Assembly: GCF_041146795.1 (NCBI RefSeq)
Contig: NC_135169.1
Span: 7,832,264-7,896,263 of the forward strand
Direction of reading: 5' to 3'
DNA length: 64,000 nucleotides
Origin: Maylandia zebra
Taxonomy: Eukaryota > Chordata > Actinopteri > Cichliformes > Cichlidae
Both the position numbers and the translations under genes were made by a program. Below the pieces are notes generated by a model, which saw only the letters and a program-made list of their open reading frames with translations, searched no databases and was not told the origin of the DNA. Shown here in pieces: positions 1 to 12,488 of the stretch (position 1 is the first letter of the stretch; each line of letters starts with the position of its first letter).

Positions 1-90
1 CAGATTATCTTATAACACACTAATGTGCATCAAAATACAGTTCTTCCTTATGATTAGAAACATTTGGATCATCATGTACACATATATGTA

Positions 91-1553
91 TTATGTTGGG
101 GAGTAACGGAATACCGCCTTTACATATTTAAAATACAAAATATGAGTATGTATTCCGTTACAGTTACCACTGAAAAAGGTAGTATTCAGAATACAGTTAC
201 TTTGTTGAAATAAAGGGATTAGGCAGCTGTCTTTTCCTGTTTCACATGTTAAGTGTTGCCCTCTCTATTTTTGGTTTTCCACGCAGGTGAAAACCCAAAC
301 AAAACACCCATTAAGAGGCTCTAATGCCTGTGTCTCAATCTTGCATCTCATAATGATGTGAAGAAATAATTTTAAAAATGATTTAATAAGAAGGCAATAG
401 GCAGAGTGTTACAGGCATCGCCCTAAAGAATGTAGCCTCATGGGCAGTGTAGTCCGTGCAGGGAGAATGGCCTGCCATACCCGTTATGTGTCTGTGAGCG
501 AGGAGGGAGAAAAAGAAGAGTGGAAAAGTCGAGTTATCACCGAGCAGAAACGGGAGCTGGAAGCATGTAAATATAATAATAACCACTGCAGCCAAAAAGA
601 ATTCCTGACGAGCCCAGCTGTAAGTAAGCTGTTAGAATCAGAATCAGAAAGGGTTTTATTGCCAAATGTTGAGCAGGTTTACAACATTAGGAAATTGCTG
701 CGGTGCTTCAGTGCAAACATACTAAGACCCGGCTGTACACTTTTTTTGTGTTTTCCTCCGAAACAATAAGTTCCATTGGAGCAGCCTTTCAATGCCTCTC
801 TCTGTCTCTCGCAAGCAAAGTTGACCCAGACAACAAAGTAAAGCTAGTTTTTGGCTACGAGCCCGACACGGAACCAGGCGCATTAGCCAGAGGTCCCTTT
901 GGAGCCACAGACCTGTTTTATATGCGTGCGGAATAGTTTTCTATACGAGATCGCTGCAAAAAGTGCAGCCTTACCTAATGTCCACCTACTGTTACTTATA
1001 TATCTTTTATATCAACCTCCTAAGACCTGAACTCTTCCACGGCATGCATTTTTCATTTCTTTTTGATATTTGGGCTGATTGGGGCCTAATGAATGTAAAA
1101 ACAAAGAATTACTAGATTTTCTTTTACCTTATTTTTGTTTTTAAGAAAAATAAGAGCCACATATGAGGATATTCATTTAAAATTTTGATAGAACAGTAGC
1201 AGTATAATGTCCTTGTAAGTGGATATCAGGCCCTTGTAGAGCAAAATTAGGTATTTTGGTCTAAATAACCCAAAATGTGATTTTCACACATGTGGACGCC
1301 AGGTCCTAACAGGTTAAGATTTAAAAATCTAGTTGGTATTGGAGAGTAACCTTCAGTAACAGTAATAAATCACACAGCAATAGTACATTCATGTAGTTGT
1401 AAAAAGAATGATAATATATTAAGTAATCCAAAGTATTCAGAATACGTTACTGTCATTGAGTAACGTAACGGAATCCGTTACAAAATACATTTTGGGGCAT
1501 GTATTCTGTAATCTGTAGTGGAATACGTTTTAAAAGTAACCTTCCCAACACTG
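91..1553. mobile_element. hAT-like non-autonomous element, interrupted by later insertions
   Basis: The ends match the complete element at 36236-36862 in inverted orientation: TGTTGGGGAGTAACGGAATA at the left and CTTCCCAACACTG at the right. The terminal CAG on the left is mutated and no clean target duplication is visible, so the copy is old. About 91-520 and 1325-1553 belong to the element. The middle (about 521-1325) is foreign: a LINE-like 3' tail near 640 and a small inverted-repeat element at 1014-1315. No transposase is present. Confidence 0.75.
1014..1315. mobile_element. Small inverted-repeat element (MITE-like) nested in the hAT element
   Basis: The segment begins AACCTCCTAAGACCTG and ends CAGGTCCTAACAGGTT, which are imperfect inverted repeats of about 16 bp. 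It is AT-rich and non-coding. The superfamily is not clear; the ends resemble other fish elements whose termini contain a CCTAAGACC-like core. Confidence 0.5.
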
Positions 1554-1559
1554 ATTGTA

Positions 1560-2890
1560 ACATATTACATCATCAACCAAAGATCAGAGCTGATGCCAAA
1601 CTGTGTGAGAGCAACAACAGGACATTTAATGTGAGATAATTGTGCAGTAAAAAGGAGAAAAGAGGAGAAAATGTTTGCTCCCTTTATAACAGAAACACTT
1701 TACTGAATGATCAGTGAGACTTACAGCAGTGACGCTGAGTCCTGGTTCTCCTCACAGATCCAAGAATTCGCAGAGTGGAGCTAAAGACTTCACCTGACTT
1801 CACTTCACCTGCAAACACTGACACATCGACTGCCAGGACTTCCTGTCCAGCAAAGCAGGCTCCACCTCACATTTTAAAACCTGAATGTTGACTTCTTGGA
1901 ACAAACTGGTTTGATCTGCTTGATCTGTTTTCCTGCAATGTGAAACCTATAAAGTTAACTTGTGGTCGCACATTGTGAACCCAATATGATAACCTTATTA
2001 AGTCATGATGTGAAGGTCCAGCTTTTCGGATCCAATTAAAATCAAATCACTCAAGATCCTCTGGAAAACAGCAGGATTCTTGGAACAGAGTTTAATACAC
2101 AGAATCATGAATCATGAAGAGCAAAATCGTACATTTTACAGCAAAATAATTATAAAAAGCAAAATCGTAGAGCCTTTAAGCACAAACAGCCCAGACACAC
2201 AAAATGACAGACAGGGAAAAAAGCAGCACTGGATGGCTTCACATTGACTGTGGAACCTGCAGTAGTTTCTAGAACTGCTGGATGATTCATGACTGGGCGT
2301 GGCTGCCTGGAGCCGTCAGTTTCACTTTGATGTCACCTTGCTCCCATGATCAGATTTCCGCCAACTACACCAGATCCTCTGCATCTCCGTCTGCTACCCA
2401 GATGCTGTCTCTACCTGCAGAAAAATCCTTGCAGACTGCATTAGTTGTGTTGACAGCTCCCACTGCGCCTGTACAGGCCGTTTATGAGCACTGATCTATG
2501 GATCCCTGTGAGTATCCCATGCAGCGTTAGTTCTTTAGTTCTGTTAGTTTGTGACTGCATGTACTTTAGTGCCAAAGTTAATAATATTTGTACCCAGTTG
2601 ACCTGTTCACCACTCTCCTTAGCAACATCACCAATTATTTCAGTTTGGGAAGCACAGTACAAATGTTGTCCTCATGCTGTTAGAGAGAGAAAGCTTTACT
2701 CATCTTTACATAGCTATCAATTTAGGGAGTATCTAATAAAGCTGACACAAGCATACCTAGAATAGCTCACTCAGCTAGCTCATCTACCAGGCTGTTTCAT
2801 TTAACTCTTAAGGTGTCTGTTTTCTGATGACCAAGATTTAATCACAGCCACAGCATAGGGAGCTTTAGGGCAACGACTAGCTGAGACACT
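1560..2890. other. Gene-free stretch, nothing recognised
   Basis: Only short open frames are present and none shows a known domain. The stretch at 1740-1870 resembles a UTR or exon edge but has no convincing frame. No RNA gene or transposon end was identified. Confidence 0.4.
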
Positions 2891-2899
2891 GCCTCTCAA

Positions 2900-3280
2900 A
2901 AAAACATCTCTTGACCCAGCTATCTTAGCCAATTATAGGTCAACTCTGACTTTCCTGTTATCTCAGAAATCCCAAATATAGGAGTTGCAAGACAGCCACC
3001 TAAACGCCTGCAAAGGAATGCCGTATTTAAAGAGTTTCAGTCAAGTTTCAGAGCTTATCACAGCATAGAAACAGCTTCGGTAAAAGTTAAAAATGATCTT
3101 CTTACAGCCTCTGATAGTGGATTCATCTTAATTTCGATACCGTTAACTATAATATGTTATTAGACTGATCAGAGCATGGTGCAGGCATTACAGGTACTGC
3201 CCTGCAGTGGTTTGAATCATATTTGTCCAACAGACTCCAGTTTGTTAATGCGAACACAGAATCCCCTTGGACATATATGG
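2900..3280 (+). pseudogene. Degenerate LINE reverse-transcriptase fragment
   Basis: Conceptual reading in shifting frames gives recognisable RT blocks. There is a DPAILANYRS stretch like the usual 'NYRPIS' block near 2915, then a segment corresponding to the 'GFR..HSTETALLKV' block near 3050. Around 3140 a DTVNYNMLL stretch matches the 'AFDTVDHNILL' catalytic block, followed by ALQWFESYLSNRLQFV near 3200-3240. Stops and frameshifts are frequent. The pattern fits the CR1/L2 group of non-LTR retrotransposons. It is an old, dead copy. Confidence 0.65.
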
Positions 3281-4028
3281 TATTCTAACCAGATATTTAC
3301 CCAGGATGGTGTGACCTTGGCTTCCAGTAAGCCAGGCAGTGGTGGTGCAGGCGAAACAGGTCCGGAGGCGCAGAGGGCAGTGGTGACGACCTGCATGGAT
3401 CATCGACTGTGGAAACCTTGCAAGTGGATTGTAAAGGTTGGTACAGAGTCTTTCATGTATACATTTTCCATTAATAATTATTTAATTTTAGGAATCATCT
3501 AGTTTGCTTACACTGATTACGTTGGCACTTTGTTAGCGTTACAACAATGGTCATACTCCCGAGGTATCTAAACTTTAGTAAGGAATGTGTGCACTTTTAA
3601 CACCTCTGGTTAGCATTTAGTGGTCAGTTTCACACGTATTTGATTTTTGCTTCTTATGAACAAATTCACTTCACTACTTTTCACTGTCAGTAACATCAAT
3701 GCACATTGTTCCATTTACTGCATATTGCACTTTATTCATGTCTCTCATTCCACCTGCATCAACATTGTAACGTTTGTCAAGAAGAGATTTATAAATACTA
3801 ATATTCTCCATTCTGTTCTGCTTTTTTATTGCCCAGATGTTAGTTAGCCTTTGTTCAATTGTCTGTTATATGTCAATAGATACGTATGTCACAAATAAAA
3901 GTGTCTTTAACTTTTTATTTTAAAGAATTGTCTCCCAAATCTCTTACATGCTAACTGTATCGTGTTATTTCTGCTAAATCCTGAACTTAAATGTGTATAT
4001 GGTGTTTATCTGTTTCTCTCTGTTTTAG

Positions 4029-4985
4029 ATGCACATATCAATTTGGAATTCTGTCTCCAAGCCAGAATTGCAGGAGTGCACCACGTGTTGGCTGTTTCAC
4101 TGCCCTCTGTGCCCCACTCTCAGCCCTACTGTCAGGGCAAAGATTGAGGAGCAAATAAATGGACACATTAAAAATGCTTTGCCTTCAAAGGTATGTTGGT
4201 ATTAAATATCATAGGTAAAGTTATAAATACGCACTTCTTTTCAGCACCTCTGCAGTCTCTTTGTTGACTTAAAAGTTGCTTTTCACATTTTACAGTTCAG
4301 TGCATTCATCAGCGAGAGAAAGAAAAGCGTTTTTTCATAATTTTTTTTTTCCTGTTCACCACATTTCTTGACAGCTCTTGTGATCCACACCATTTTGCTT
4401 TAATCTTTGAAGATGGCTTCGATATTTTTGTTAATATGTACAATCTGTTGTTTTTTTCTGTTAATATGTACAATCTGATTGTTAGATAAACTGATTGCAT
4501 TCTATACAACTACATTTAGATTACATGTGGGGGTTTTTCCACTCTTACAGACAAAATGATATGCCAGTGCTGGCTGCCATGTAGGATGACAGGACACTTT
4601 CACTGCCTTGTCTGTAATATGACAATCATACGGCATGGGGATATGGCAAGGCATTTATTGTCATGTCAGCATTCTTCAATGTCAAGTCAGCCACCACAAT
4701 CAGGACTGCTCCCCTCTTCACTCTCAATGTCTTGTCTCCAGCATCTAAACCATTTTCTGAATCTTCAGTAGAACATTCATGTGCTCCTCCCTCTGTGCTA
4801 AATGAAACTGCGGTTTATAGAAAGTCCATGAAAATGAAATGCCCTCACTGTCGTCTTAGTCTTCTTTAAAAAAACGTAAAGGCTCACATGAGGAGGCATT
4901 CAAACAGGTCAATAGATGTTTGCCTGGCCTGTCATCTGCAGTGTTTTTGTGTAGAGGGACTTCTTCCTCTTTGTTTTTCAGTTTG
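4029..4985 (+). pseudogene. Zinc-finger protein pseudogene of unknown family
   Basis: Two exon-like blocks are visible. The first (4029-4191) follows a TTTTAG acceptor and ends AAAG before GTATGT; it encodes cysteine-rich sequence including HCPLCPT. The second starts after CTCTTACAG at 4551. It encodes a C2HC finger (CLVCN...HLLSC, about 4599-4660) and a C2H2 finger (CPHC...HMRRH, about 4833-4890). The second finger is broken by an in-frame TAA at 4867-4869, and the splice phases of the two blocks do not match. Candidate polyadenylation motifs lie near 5145 and 5250. I do not recognise the gene. It may be a host gene fragment or a domesticated or transposon-borne DNA-binding protein. Confidence 0.45.
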
Positions 4986-5259
4986 CAGAGGACATGGACC
5001 TCTTTTTAAAAGCATGTGCTGATGAGCATGGACTATGGGTCAATGCGAGGTTTGACAATTAATGAACAGATGAAGACACTGGCTGTTTGATTGTGTTTTT
5101 TTATGTGTTGTTGGGTTTTTTTTTCCCCCATTGTACATAATTCCAATTAAACTTATTACAAAATGTTGTTAACTTGTTTCTATGTCCATACTTATAGTAA
5201 AAACTTTAAGTGTAAATGTAACAGCATTGTTTATACTTGTAACTTCAAAATAAAAAGCT

Positions 5260-7170
5260 TACAATTGCTCATAACATTAAAGTACACTATAAAAACGATA
5301 ACTAGTAATTGTTGATTTCATTAAAGTTTTTAAATTAAACTGACTTGGAAAAAAAACTTTCCATTTACAACCTAAAAAAGCTTGTCTACCCATTGTTGTC
5401 CTAACTAAGATTTTCTAGACAGCATAACAAAGATTATCAACTTTTGAGCAGAGTTTTTGAGTCAAGTTGGGAACCAGTGGAAAACCCCATTGATGACTGG
5501 CACATGTGGTCTGAACAAGTTTGAACTAAACCAAACGGACTTTCAACTGAGCCTGAGCAGACCTGAGCTGTGTGATAGTGGTTTACCATGTGTTCTAGAC
5601 TAAAAACCTCCTAAGAAAATTTGAACCATCGTGGCTAGATTTGGATGTAAATTGCAATTTTTCGACCATTGAGGATTTTCACTTCTGCAGTTGGAGTGTA
5701 TAATTTTTTTGGACAAGTGCGGGAGCTGCCGACCATTTACCCTAGCAGGTAAGCTAACTACATGTGTTATTAAGATTTTCTACAAGCGCCTAGGCTGCAT
5801 CCTCCTGAGGACCCGGGAGGATGGAACTAGTAAAACACTGAAAAAGCCCAACAATAGCATTTTTAAGTTATCTAAGTGACTTAATTGAAACCCCCCACCC
5901 CACCCAGCTAGCTATTGAGCTGGTGGGTAGTAGACGTCTCCGAAAACGTCGGAGCACTTTTGCAAATATGTGTTGTCTTAATAAACTGAACAGATATTAG
6001 AAATTTACACAGCTACATTATTGCCTGAAAATATCTTAAAAGTTTATTTTGTGACCCAGAAAGAGTAATATTAAAACTAATTCCACAGGTAGACCCGATC
6101 TGTACGGTCCAACTTTGCACATGCGCAATAAGGATCGGGGAGCCCGATCGGTAACTTTTTTTCTCCCTTTTTTTTTTTTCTATATTATATTGAAATGTTA
6201 CAATATTGCAAACATTTTAAGAGATGCTTATTATAAGGAGGACGTATTTCTCGGACGCATTTAGAGGAGTCTACTATGAATTTGGGCAGCCTTCGTCGCG
6301 CCGCTGTGTCGTAATCGGGCTACAAGCAGCCTCTGAATTTGTCATGGTCCGTGGTCCTGTGTGTGGAATGTAGCCACACCCCCAGTCTGGGCCATCACCG
6401 GCACACCTGCTCTCCATCGGGGTGATTACCTGAAGAGCTACTTAACCCGGTGCTGACTGATGCTCCACGCCAGTCCGTTAATCAACTCTCTGTGGTAACG
6501 AGACTCCCACGAAAGTGTTGCATTAATATCTTGTTGGAGCTGCGTTAAATCTGCCTACTTGTGTCTAGGTTTCGATCCGGAGTTCAGCGTCTGCCACCTG
6601 CCTGTCCTCCTGCTCAATTGGATCACCCGGTGCATCATCTGGCCCATCCACTACCTCCACTATCTTTGCATGAAAACATTATGTTAACATTGACCAACAA
6701 ACTGGGCCAAGCACGCGTTGTCATGGAGACGCTTTCATGGGTCAGTGTAGGATATGTGCACCAATTATATGACAGTGATATAAGTAACTTGCATATTGTC
6801 TAATATTGTTTTTTCACTTTTTCAATGGTCACCGTTTATCCGGTGCAGCAACTTTAAAGTAATGTTTAAAGCTGACTTGACAGTTTGTCAGCTGGTGTAA
6901 GATGTAATGGTTTATGTTTATGGAGCCTCATTTCTTCAAAGGAATAGAAAAGGTGATAGAGAGAAGTAAGATGAAAGGGACAAGATAAAAAACTATTAAG
7001 AGGTTAACGTAAATACTTCACTACCAACCAGAATAAGGCTCTGCATTACAAAAATTTAAGAGCATTTTCCCTCTTAAACACCTGTAAAAGCATCAAATGT
7101 TGAATGGTATATTTGACATGGTAATGTGGCCCTAACCCATTTGACTCAACACGGTTTTAATAGACAGTTT
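5260..7170. other. Gene-free stretch, possible repeat remnants only
   Basis: No convincing exon or RNA gene is visible. The 6340-6740 part is GC-richer and could be a decayed LTR or UTR, but no paired ends were found. The remainder is AT-rich intergenic sequence. Confidence 0.4.
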
Positions 7171-7177
7171 TAACAGA

Positions 7178-7464
7178 CCTCTCTGCATTGAATCATATCT
7201 GTTATTAACCTCTGTCTCTCTTCCACAGCATGTCTTTATCCTGTCTTCCTTCTCTCACCCCAACCAATCACAGCAGATGGCCCCGCCCCTCCCTGAGCCT
7301 GGTTCTGCTTTCTTCCTGTTAAAAGGGAGTTTTTCCTTCCCGCTGTCGCCAAAGTGCTGCTCATAGGGGGTCATATGATTGTTGGTTTTTCTCTGTATCT
7401 GTGAAGCGCCTTGAGGCGACTTTTGTTGTGATTTGGCGCTATATAAATAAAATTGAATTGAATA
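7178..7464 (+). mobile_element. 3' end of an L2-like LINE
   Basis: The sequence ends with GAAGCGCCTTGAGGCGACTT followed by TTGGCGCTATATAAATAAAA and a short ATTGA-type tail. This is the characteristic 3' terminus of L2-like LINEs and their dependent SINEs in fish. Only the 3' untranslated part and tail remain, so it is a strongly 5'-truncated insertion. Confidence 0.7.
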
Positions 7465-8019
7465 TTACAGTATCTGAATTAAGCAAATAATTCAGATAAA
7501 ATGGGTGTATTTTCCATCCATCCATTCCATCCACTTTTTAAAAATAAATTCGTCTTTTTCCATCAGTGATTTTTTTTCTAGTTTCTTCATAAAGAGCAAA
7601 ATATCGAGAGTGCATTTCATCATTTGCTCAGTAGGTTGTGCTATTGCTTTTTGGTTGCTCTAATGTTGCCTGGATTTAGGGGGAACGTCATGAAAAGGAA
7701 CAAAAATTCTTGTTATTCCTCACATACCGTTGGACAAACGTTATGTTAATGTTCTCTCATTAACAGATGTCTGAGCTGTCACTTTTTATGAAAATGGAAA
7801 GAATCTGGGTTCAAGCCATGAAAGATTTGTCATATTGTCCCCATAAACAACATTTTTTTATAGAAATCATTGTGACACAGAGATATATATTTTTTCACAA
7901 GAGCATGAATTCAAAATCTTTTGAGTTTCATGTTTATAAAATATGAAAAAGAAGACTTTTATTACAATGTATGATCTACACCTCTTGTTAAAAAAAAAAA
8001 GCTGATTGGATGCATTTAA

Positions 8020-10063
8020 CCCTTTAAGACCTACCATAGAACCAAGTCCGCCAGAGCTTATATTATATTTTTACATGCTGTGGAGCCATTTTTGGGAGTA
8101 TTTCAAGTTGCTATACATCAATACAACAATTATAGCCCAGATTTTAATAATATGTCTGCATTAAGTGCATAGTAATTACATAAATTGCAAAAAAGTGCAA
8201 TAAACTACAAAAAAATTTTAAATCGTTTTTGCTTTTTTAACATATATTTCTAGTTAGAGAAATTTAAGAGGCTTATCCTTCAAAACTGTAAGTACAAAAA
8301 AGTTGCACAAAATAGTTTCCCACCACAGGAAATTTATTTTGAGTGTCTTCATGGTTTTATTTTTGAAATACACCAATTTTTATACACTGCAGGAAAAACT
8401 AAAATAAATATTATTGTGCAAATTTGCAAAAAAGCAGCATATGCATCAAAATAAACTATTTCCAGCAGTGCAATATGAGTCCTAAGCATCCCAGAAACGA
8501 CACAGAAAGTCATAAACTCAAACATAACTTTTAAAAACACCAGTATAGGCTCATGAGGCCCTGATAGGTTTTCACCTACGACTGCACAGCCACTAACAAC
8601 TCCAACATCATTGTGAAGTTTGCGAATGACACTACAGTGGTGGGTCTTATCACCAATGGTGATGAGACGGCTTACAGGGAGGAGGTCAGCGCCCTGACCC
8701 ACTGGTGTCAAGACAACCATCTCACCCTCAACGTCACAAAGACAAAGGAGTTGATAGTGGACTTCTGGAGGTGCAGAGAAGTACACACCCCCATCACCAT
8801 CAACGGCGCTGCTGTGGAGAGAGTGAGCAGCTTCCGGTTCCTTGGTGTACATCTGGCTGAGGATCTTACGTGGTCAGTACACACAAACAAAACAGTGAAG
8901 AAGGTGCAGCAGCGCCTCTTCTTTCTCAGGAGACTGAAAAGATTCGGCATGAGCCCCCGCATCCTCAGGACCTTCTATCACTGTGCCATTGAGAGCATCC
9001 TCACTGGATGCATCACCACCTGGTACGGCAACAGCACCGCTTACAACCGCAAAGCTCTCCAGCGAGTAGTGCGGTGCTCTGAACGGATAATTGGAGGTGA
9101 GCTTCCCTCCCTCCAAGACATCTACAGGAAGCGCTGCCTGAGGAAAGCGGGGAGGATCATCAAGGACTCCAGTCACCCCAGCCATAAACTGTTCAGACTG
9201 CTTCCATCAGGAAGGAGGTTCTGCAGCATCCGGTCCCGTACCAGCAGACTGAGAGACAGCTTCTTCCATCAGGCCATCAGACTGCTGAACACGTCATAGA
9301 CACCTCAGCTTCACTACTGGAACTTCAACATTATGCACTACACACTGTACAGTAATGCCACTGTTTTGCACATATTCAACTCTGTATATTTTATATATTT
9401 ATTATTGTTTACTCTATTTAATTTGTAAAATATGTGTACACACACACACACACACACGTAGGAAAATATTTAGTATACACATCCAGAAATGCATACACTA
9501 TTATATATTGTACATATATTTATTAGTTTCAGATGTAGCCATTCTTGTATTTTGCTTGTTTACATTACTGTATTTTGCACAACTCTGTTGCTTGTGAAGC
9601 TCGCACACAAGAATTTCACTCACATGTGCTGTACCAATGTACCTGCACATGTGATGTGACAATAAAAGTGATTTGATTTGATTTGATTTGATTGTAAAAA
9701 AAAAAACTACATTTCCGTGAAAATTACGTCACTTCCGGTTTCGGGCAGGTAATCGCGGACATGCAAAAGTTCGCGCTGACGTCTATTCCAACGTAGGAAG
9801 TGTTACGAACAGCTGATCGGCAAAGCGTGTTTCTGGAATATTATGTTTTTGTTGTTGCAAGTGCTTTTTATGCAGTTTTTGCAAAGTTATATGTGGAAGG
9901 AAACCGTGACCGAGGACAAGCTGATGGCATAAGATGTAAGTACAACTCCTCTGGTTTCATATGCAAAAAAAATTATTGCCCTAGCTCACGAAGTTGCAGT
10001 GCTACCAGGATTTAAAAATAATTACGCAAAACAGAGCGTGCCGCTCCGACCGGCTTTAAAGGG
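8020..10063. mobile_element. piggyBac-like non-autonomous element with TTAA target duplication
   Basis: TTAA at 8016-8019 and 10064-10067 flanks a segment that begins CCCTTTAAGACC and ends GGCTTTAAAGGG, which is an inverted pair. TTAA duplication with CCC...GGG ends is the signature of the piggyBac superfamily. No transposase is encoded. The element has been enlarged by a LINE insertion at about 8570-9690, so the original element was about 0.9 kb. Confidence 0.65.
8570..9690 (+). mobile_element. 5'-truncated LINE (CR1/L2/Rex1 group) with open RT C-terminus
   Basis: An open frame at 8613-9299 (228 codons) encodes the end of a reverse transcriptase from the catalytic box onward. The box reads FANDTTVVG, so the first of the two catalytic aspartates of the usual FADD has become Asn. 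Downstream are the thumb and C-terminal blocks typical of this LINE group (FRFLGVHL, RLFFLRRLKRF, LPSLQDIY, LLPSGRRF). The 3' untranslated region has an AATAAA-like signal and ends in an ATTTG repeat tail at about 9670-9692. It lies inside the piggyBac-like element. Confidence 0.8.
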
Positions 10064-10099
10064 TTAAAAAGGCTCCTGTCGAGACATTCCTTCTGCGAG

Positions 10100-10560
10100 C
10101 ATGCACGCACACACACACGTGTAACCAGTGTGTTTCTGCGTTGTGTCTGACAAAGAGTAAAAGTAAAAGTAAAAGTATGAAAGACATCCAAGTAAATAAC
10201 TTGCTTGCTCTACACAAACAGTGGGGGAGAGGGTTAGCTCAACCCACCACAACTCCCAAGCTAGCCAGAATTATATATTCATGCTAGCGTTAATGGCACC
10301 TAAAACACATTTGTGGCACACACATACTACACATTTATAGCATCTAATAAAAACTGGCACAATGATGACAATAACTGAACTAAAGACACACATTCAGAAA
10401 TATCAGGGTGACTAAATATACATTATATTTGTGTTTTACAGTGTCTGGAAAGAAATGACACCAACCTCTCCCACAGGGGAATTGTAGAAAAGGGGCAAGG
10501 CCAAAGGGGTACACTGTATTTATAGGGTTGCACCAATATAACAATATGTAATTTATGACT
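10100..10560. other. Gene-free stretch
   Basis: No supported gene. A short tandem AAAAGT run lies near 10158-10177, and the rest is unremarkable AT-rich sequence before a CA microsatellite. Confidence 0.4.
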
Positions 10561-10567
10561 GGGTTAT

Positions 10568-10582
10568 ACACACACACACACA

Positions 10583-10617
<35 letters not shown>

Positions 10618-10662
10618 GCACACACACACACACACACACACGCACACACACACACACACACG
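10568..10662. repeat. (CA)n microsatellite with CG interruptions
   Basis: About 95 bp of CA dinucleotides interrupted by a few CG steps. Open frames across it encode only Cys-Val repeats and are not genes. Confidence 0.95.
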
Positions 10663-10699
10663 ACACCAACTCTCTGCCATCTATAATCCAGTTTTGAGA

Positions 10700-11055
10700 T
10701 CCCTTCCCAGACGCCTTAACGCCCACTCACATCCTGGGCCATCTGACCTCAGGAATTCGCATGATAAGGTGGGGCCAGGTTTCACAATGAACCCACCCGA
10801 AAATCTGTCTGATTGGGACCCACACCCAGTTTCACACCTTGGCTCAGGTGATTAGAGGATCATCAGGGGGTCCTTTTGTCCCTCTGTGGGGGGTTACTCC
10901 CACTAGATTTATATCTGGGACTCTCCACCATTTGACCTTAGAACTGAAGAAGCTTCTCGGATGAGAGGTGAAACGTCTTCAAGTAACTTAAAGAAGTCCA
11001 GATGCTTTTCTTTGCAAGCTCCTTTGACTACGATGACCTGGATGACTGAGAACCT
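10700..11055 (+). mobile_element. 3' part of a dispersed retroelement
   Basis: The block from TTTATATCTGGGACTCTCCA to the AAGAAGTCCAGATGCTTTTC motif (about 10908-11030) recurs almost identically at 57855-57980, so it is a dispersed repeat. It sits at the end of a GC-richer stretch starting near 10700. Family not assigned. Confidence 0.55.
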
Positions 11056-11922
11056 TCACAGACACACACACACATCTTTGTTGGATTTTATATGAACAGT
11101 CACATCAAATTTATTCCAGATTTTTGCCTTTGCTTCAATTAAGATGCATCTTTACATCTACAATACCGTTCTCAACTAACTCAACGATGGACGATAACCT
11201 GATGATGGGTGAATTTGGAGGGAGAGCTTGAACAGGATTGACTGCTGCGTCAGTACATGCAAAAAGTCTTTGATAGGTTTATAAGATCATGTCAGCGTCA
11301 GAGCGATCCAGCAATATTGATCAGTACAGGCAGCGTTATGTTTATATTTTCGAAAATCAACAGACTCATATTCATGTTTCTGTCACAGAGTGGTGACCTG
11401 TTCAGGTGTACCTCTGCTGTCACGTTTGGATATTAGAAACTTCCTCTTTCTGCTTGTTGGACAGTTCAGTGTTTCTTCTTTCCATAGCAATATGTAAATG
11501 AGTCTGTATATAACTCATATTAACAGTGTGTTTTTGAGTCAGGGGTAAAAACTGTATGTTCATATTGAAATACTGAGTACAAAGACAGTGTGTCTTAGTA
11601 CAGATGGTTATTTACTGAACAGCTGTCTGCATGAACACCAGAGAAGAATCAGATGTAAGTTTCAAACCTGCAGGCTCATTTCATGTCTGTGTACAGAGGT
11701 GCTGTGTGGACCACATTTGAACTGTTGCTTTTTTCTTCTTGGACAATTTTAAACAGATGATCATTTATTAAGAACAATCATATATTTCTTACAGCAGTGT
11801 GTGACAAACTAGATATCTGTGTTTAATATAAAGTGCTGCGTGTCCATCAAACACTGAAGAGCTGCTGGATTCATTGTTTCCTCCAAATGAAAGAAAAGTC
11901 ATTTTCATGTGACAGAGCGACG

Positions 11923-12488
11923 ATGCAGTGGAGTCTGTTTCTGCTTCTTCTGATGGGTGAGTGATCATTTTACCAGGACTCCTGATTGTTTCCACCTGAA
12001 ATCCTTTAGTTTGATCAGGACTCATTAAACAAATGAACCCTTACTGAGAAAATCAAGGATTGACCTGTAAACTGGACAGTTTGATGGGAACATGAGTTTC
12101 CTGCTTGTATCAGCAGATATTCAACAGTATTTCTTCTGTTTCAGGTCAGTGTGTCCTCATCACATGTCAGCTGTATGAGTACCACTTTATTAAAGAAGAG
12201 ATGAGCTGGGATGAAGCACGGGCATACTGCAGAGAGAAGTACACAGACCTGGCCAAAGTGTTTGACCTGACAGACATGAGAAGACTTCAAGACTCTGCAC
12301 AGAATCAAACACAAGCCTGGATTGGACTGTACAGCGAGCCAGGAAGAGACAACAGGACGTGGCACTGGTCTCTGCCGGGGGAGGAATACACTGAAAATAA
12401 GACCTGTTGGAGAGCTGGAGAGCCAAATGATGTAAAATACCCTGAGAACTGTGTGAGGACAAGAGACAAGTGGGCAGATGTTCCATGA
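11923..12488 (+). pseudogene. C-type lectin, signal exon plus truncated EPN-type CTLD
   Basis: Exon 1 (11923-11956) encodes a hydrophobic leader, MQWSLFLLLLM. The donor is GTGAGT at 11957, and exon 2 starts at 12145 after TTTCAG. Exon 2 encodes the first part of a C-type lectin domain: the WDEARAYC motif, WIGL, an EPN motif (residues AGEPND) and WADVP, a variant of WND. EPN is the family signature for mannose-type sugar binding through calcium. The domain stops at TGA (12486-12488), right where a repeated block (12484 onward) joins. The last disulphide cysteines are therefore missing. Family knowledge would predict a secreted pattern-recognition lectin, but this copy is probably non-functional. 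From 12234 it differs strongly from the otherwise matching copy B. Confidence 0.8.

Noticed and set aside
8349..8852. 167-codon minus-strand open frame
   Set aside because: Partly antisense to the LINE reverse transcriptase and without a recognisable domain.
10380..10661. Minus-strand open frame of Cys-Val repeats
   Set aside because: It is a translation of the CA microsatellite.
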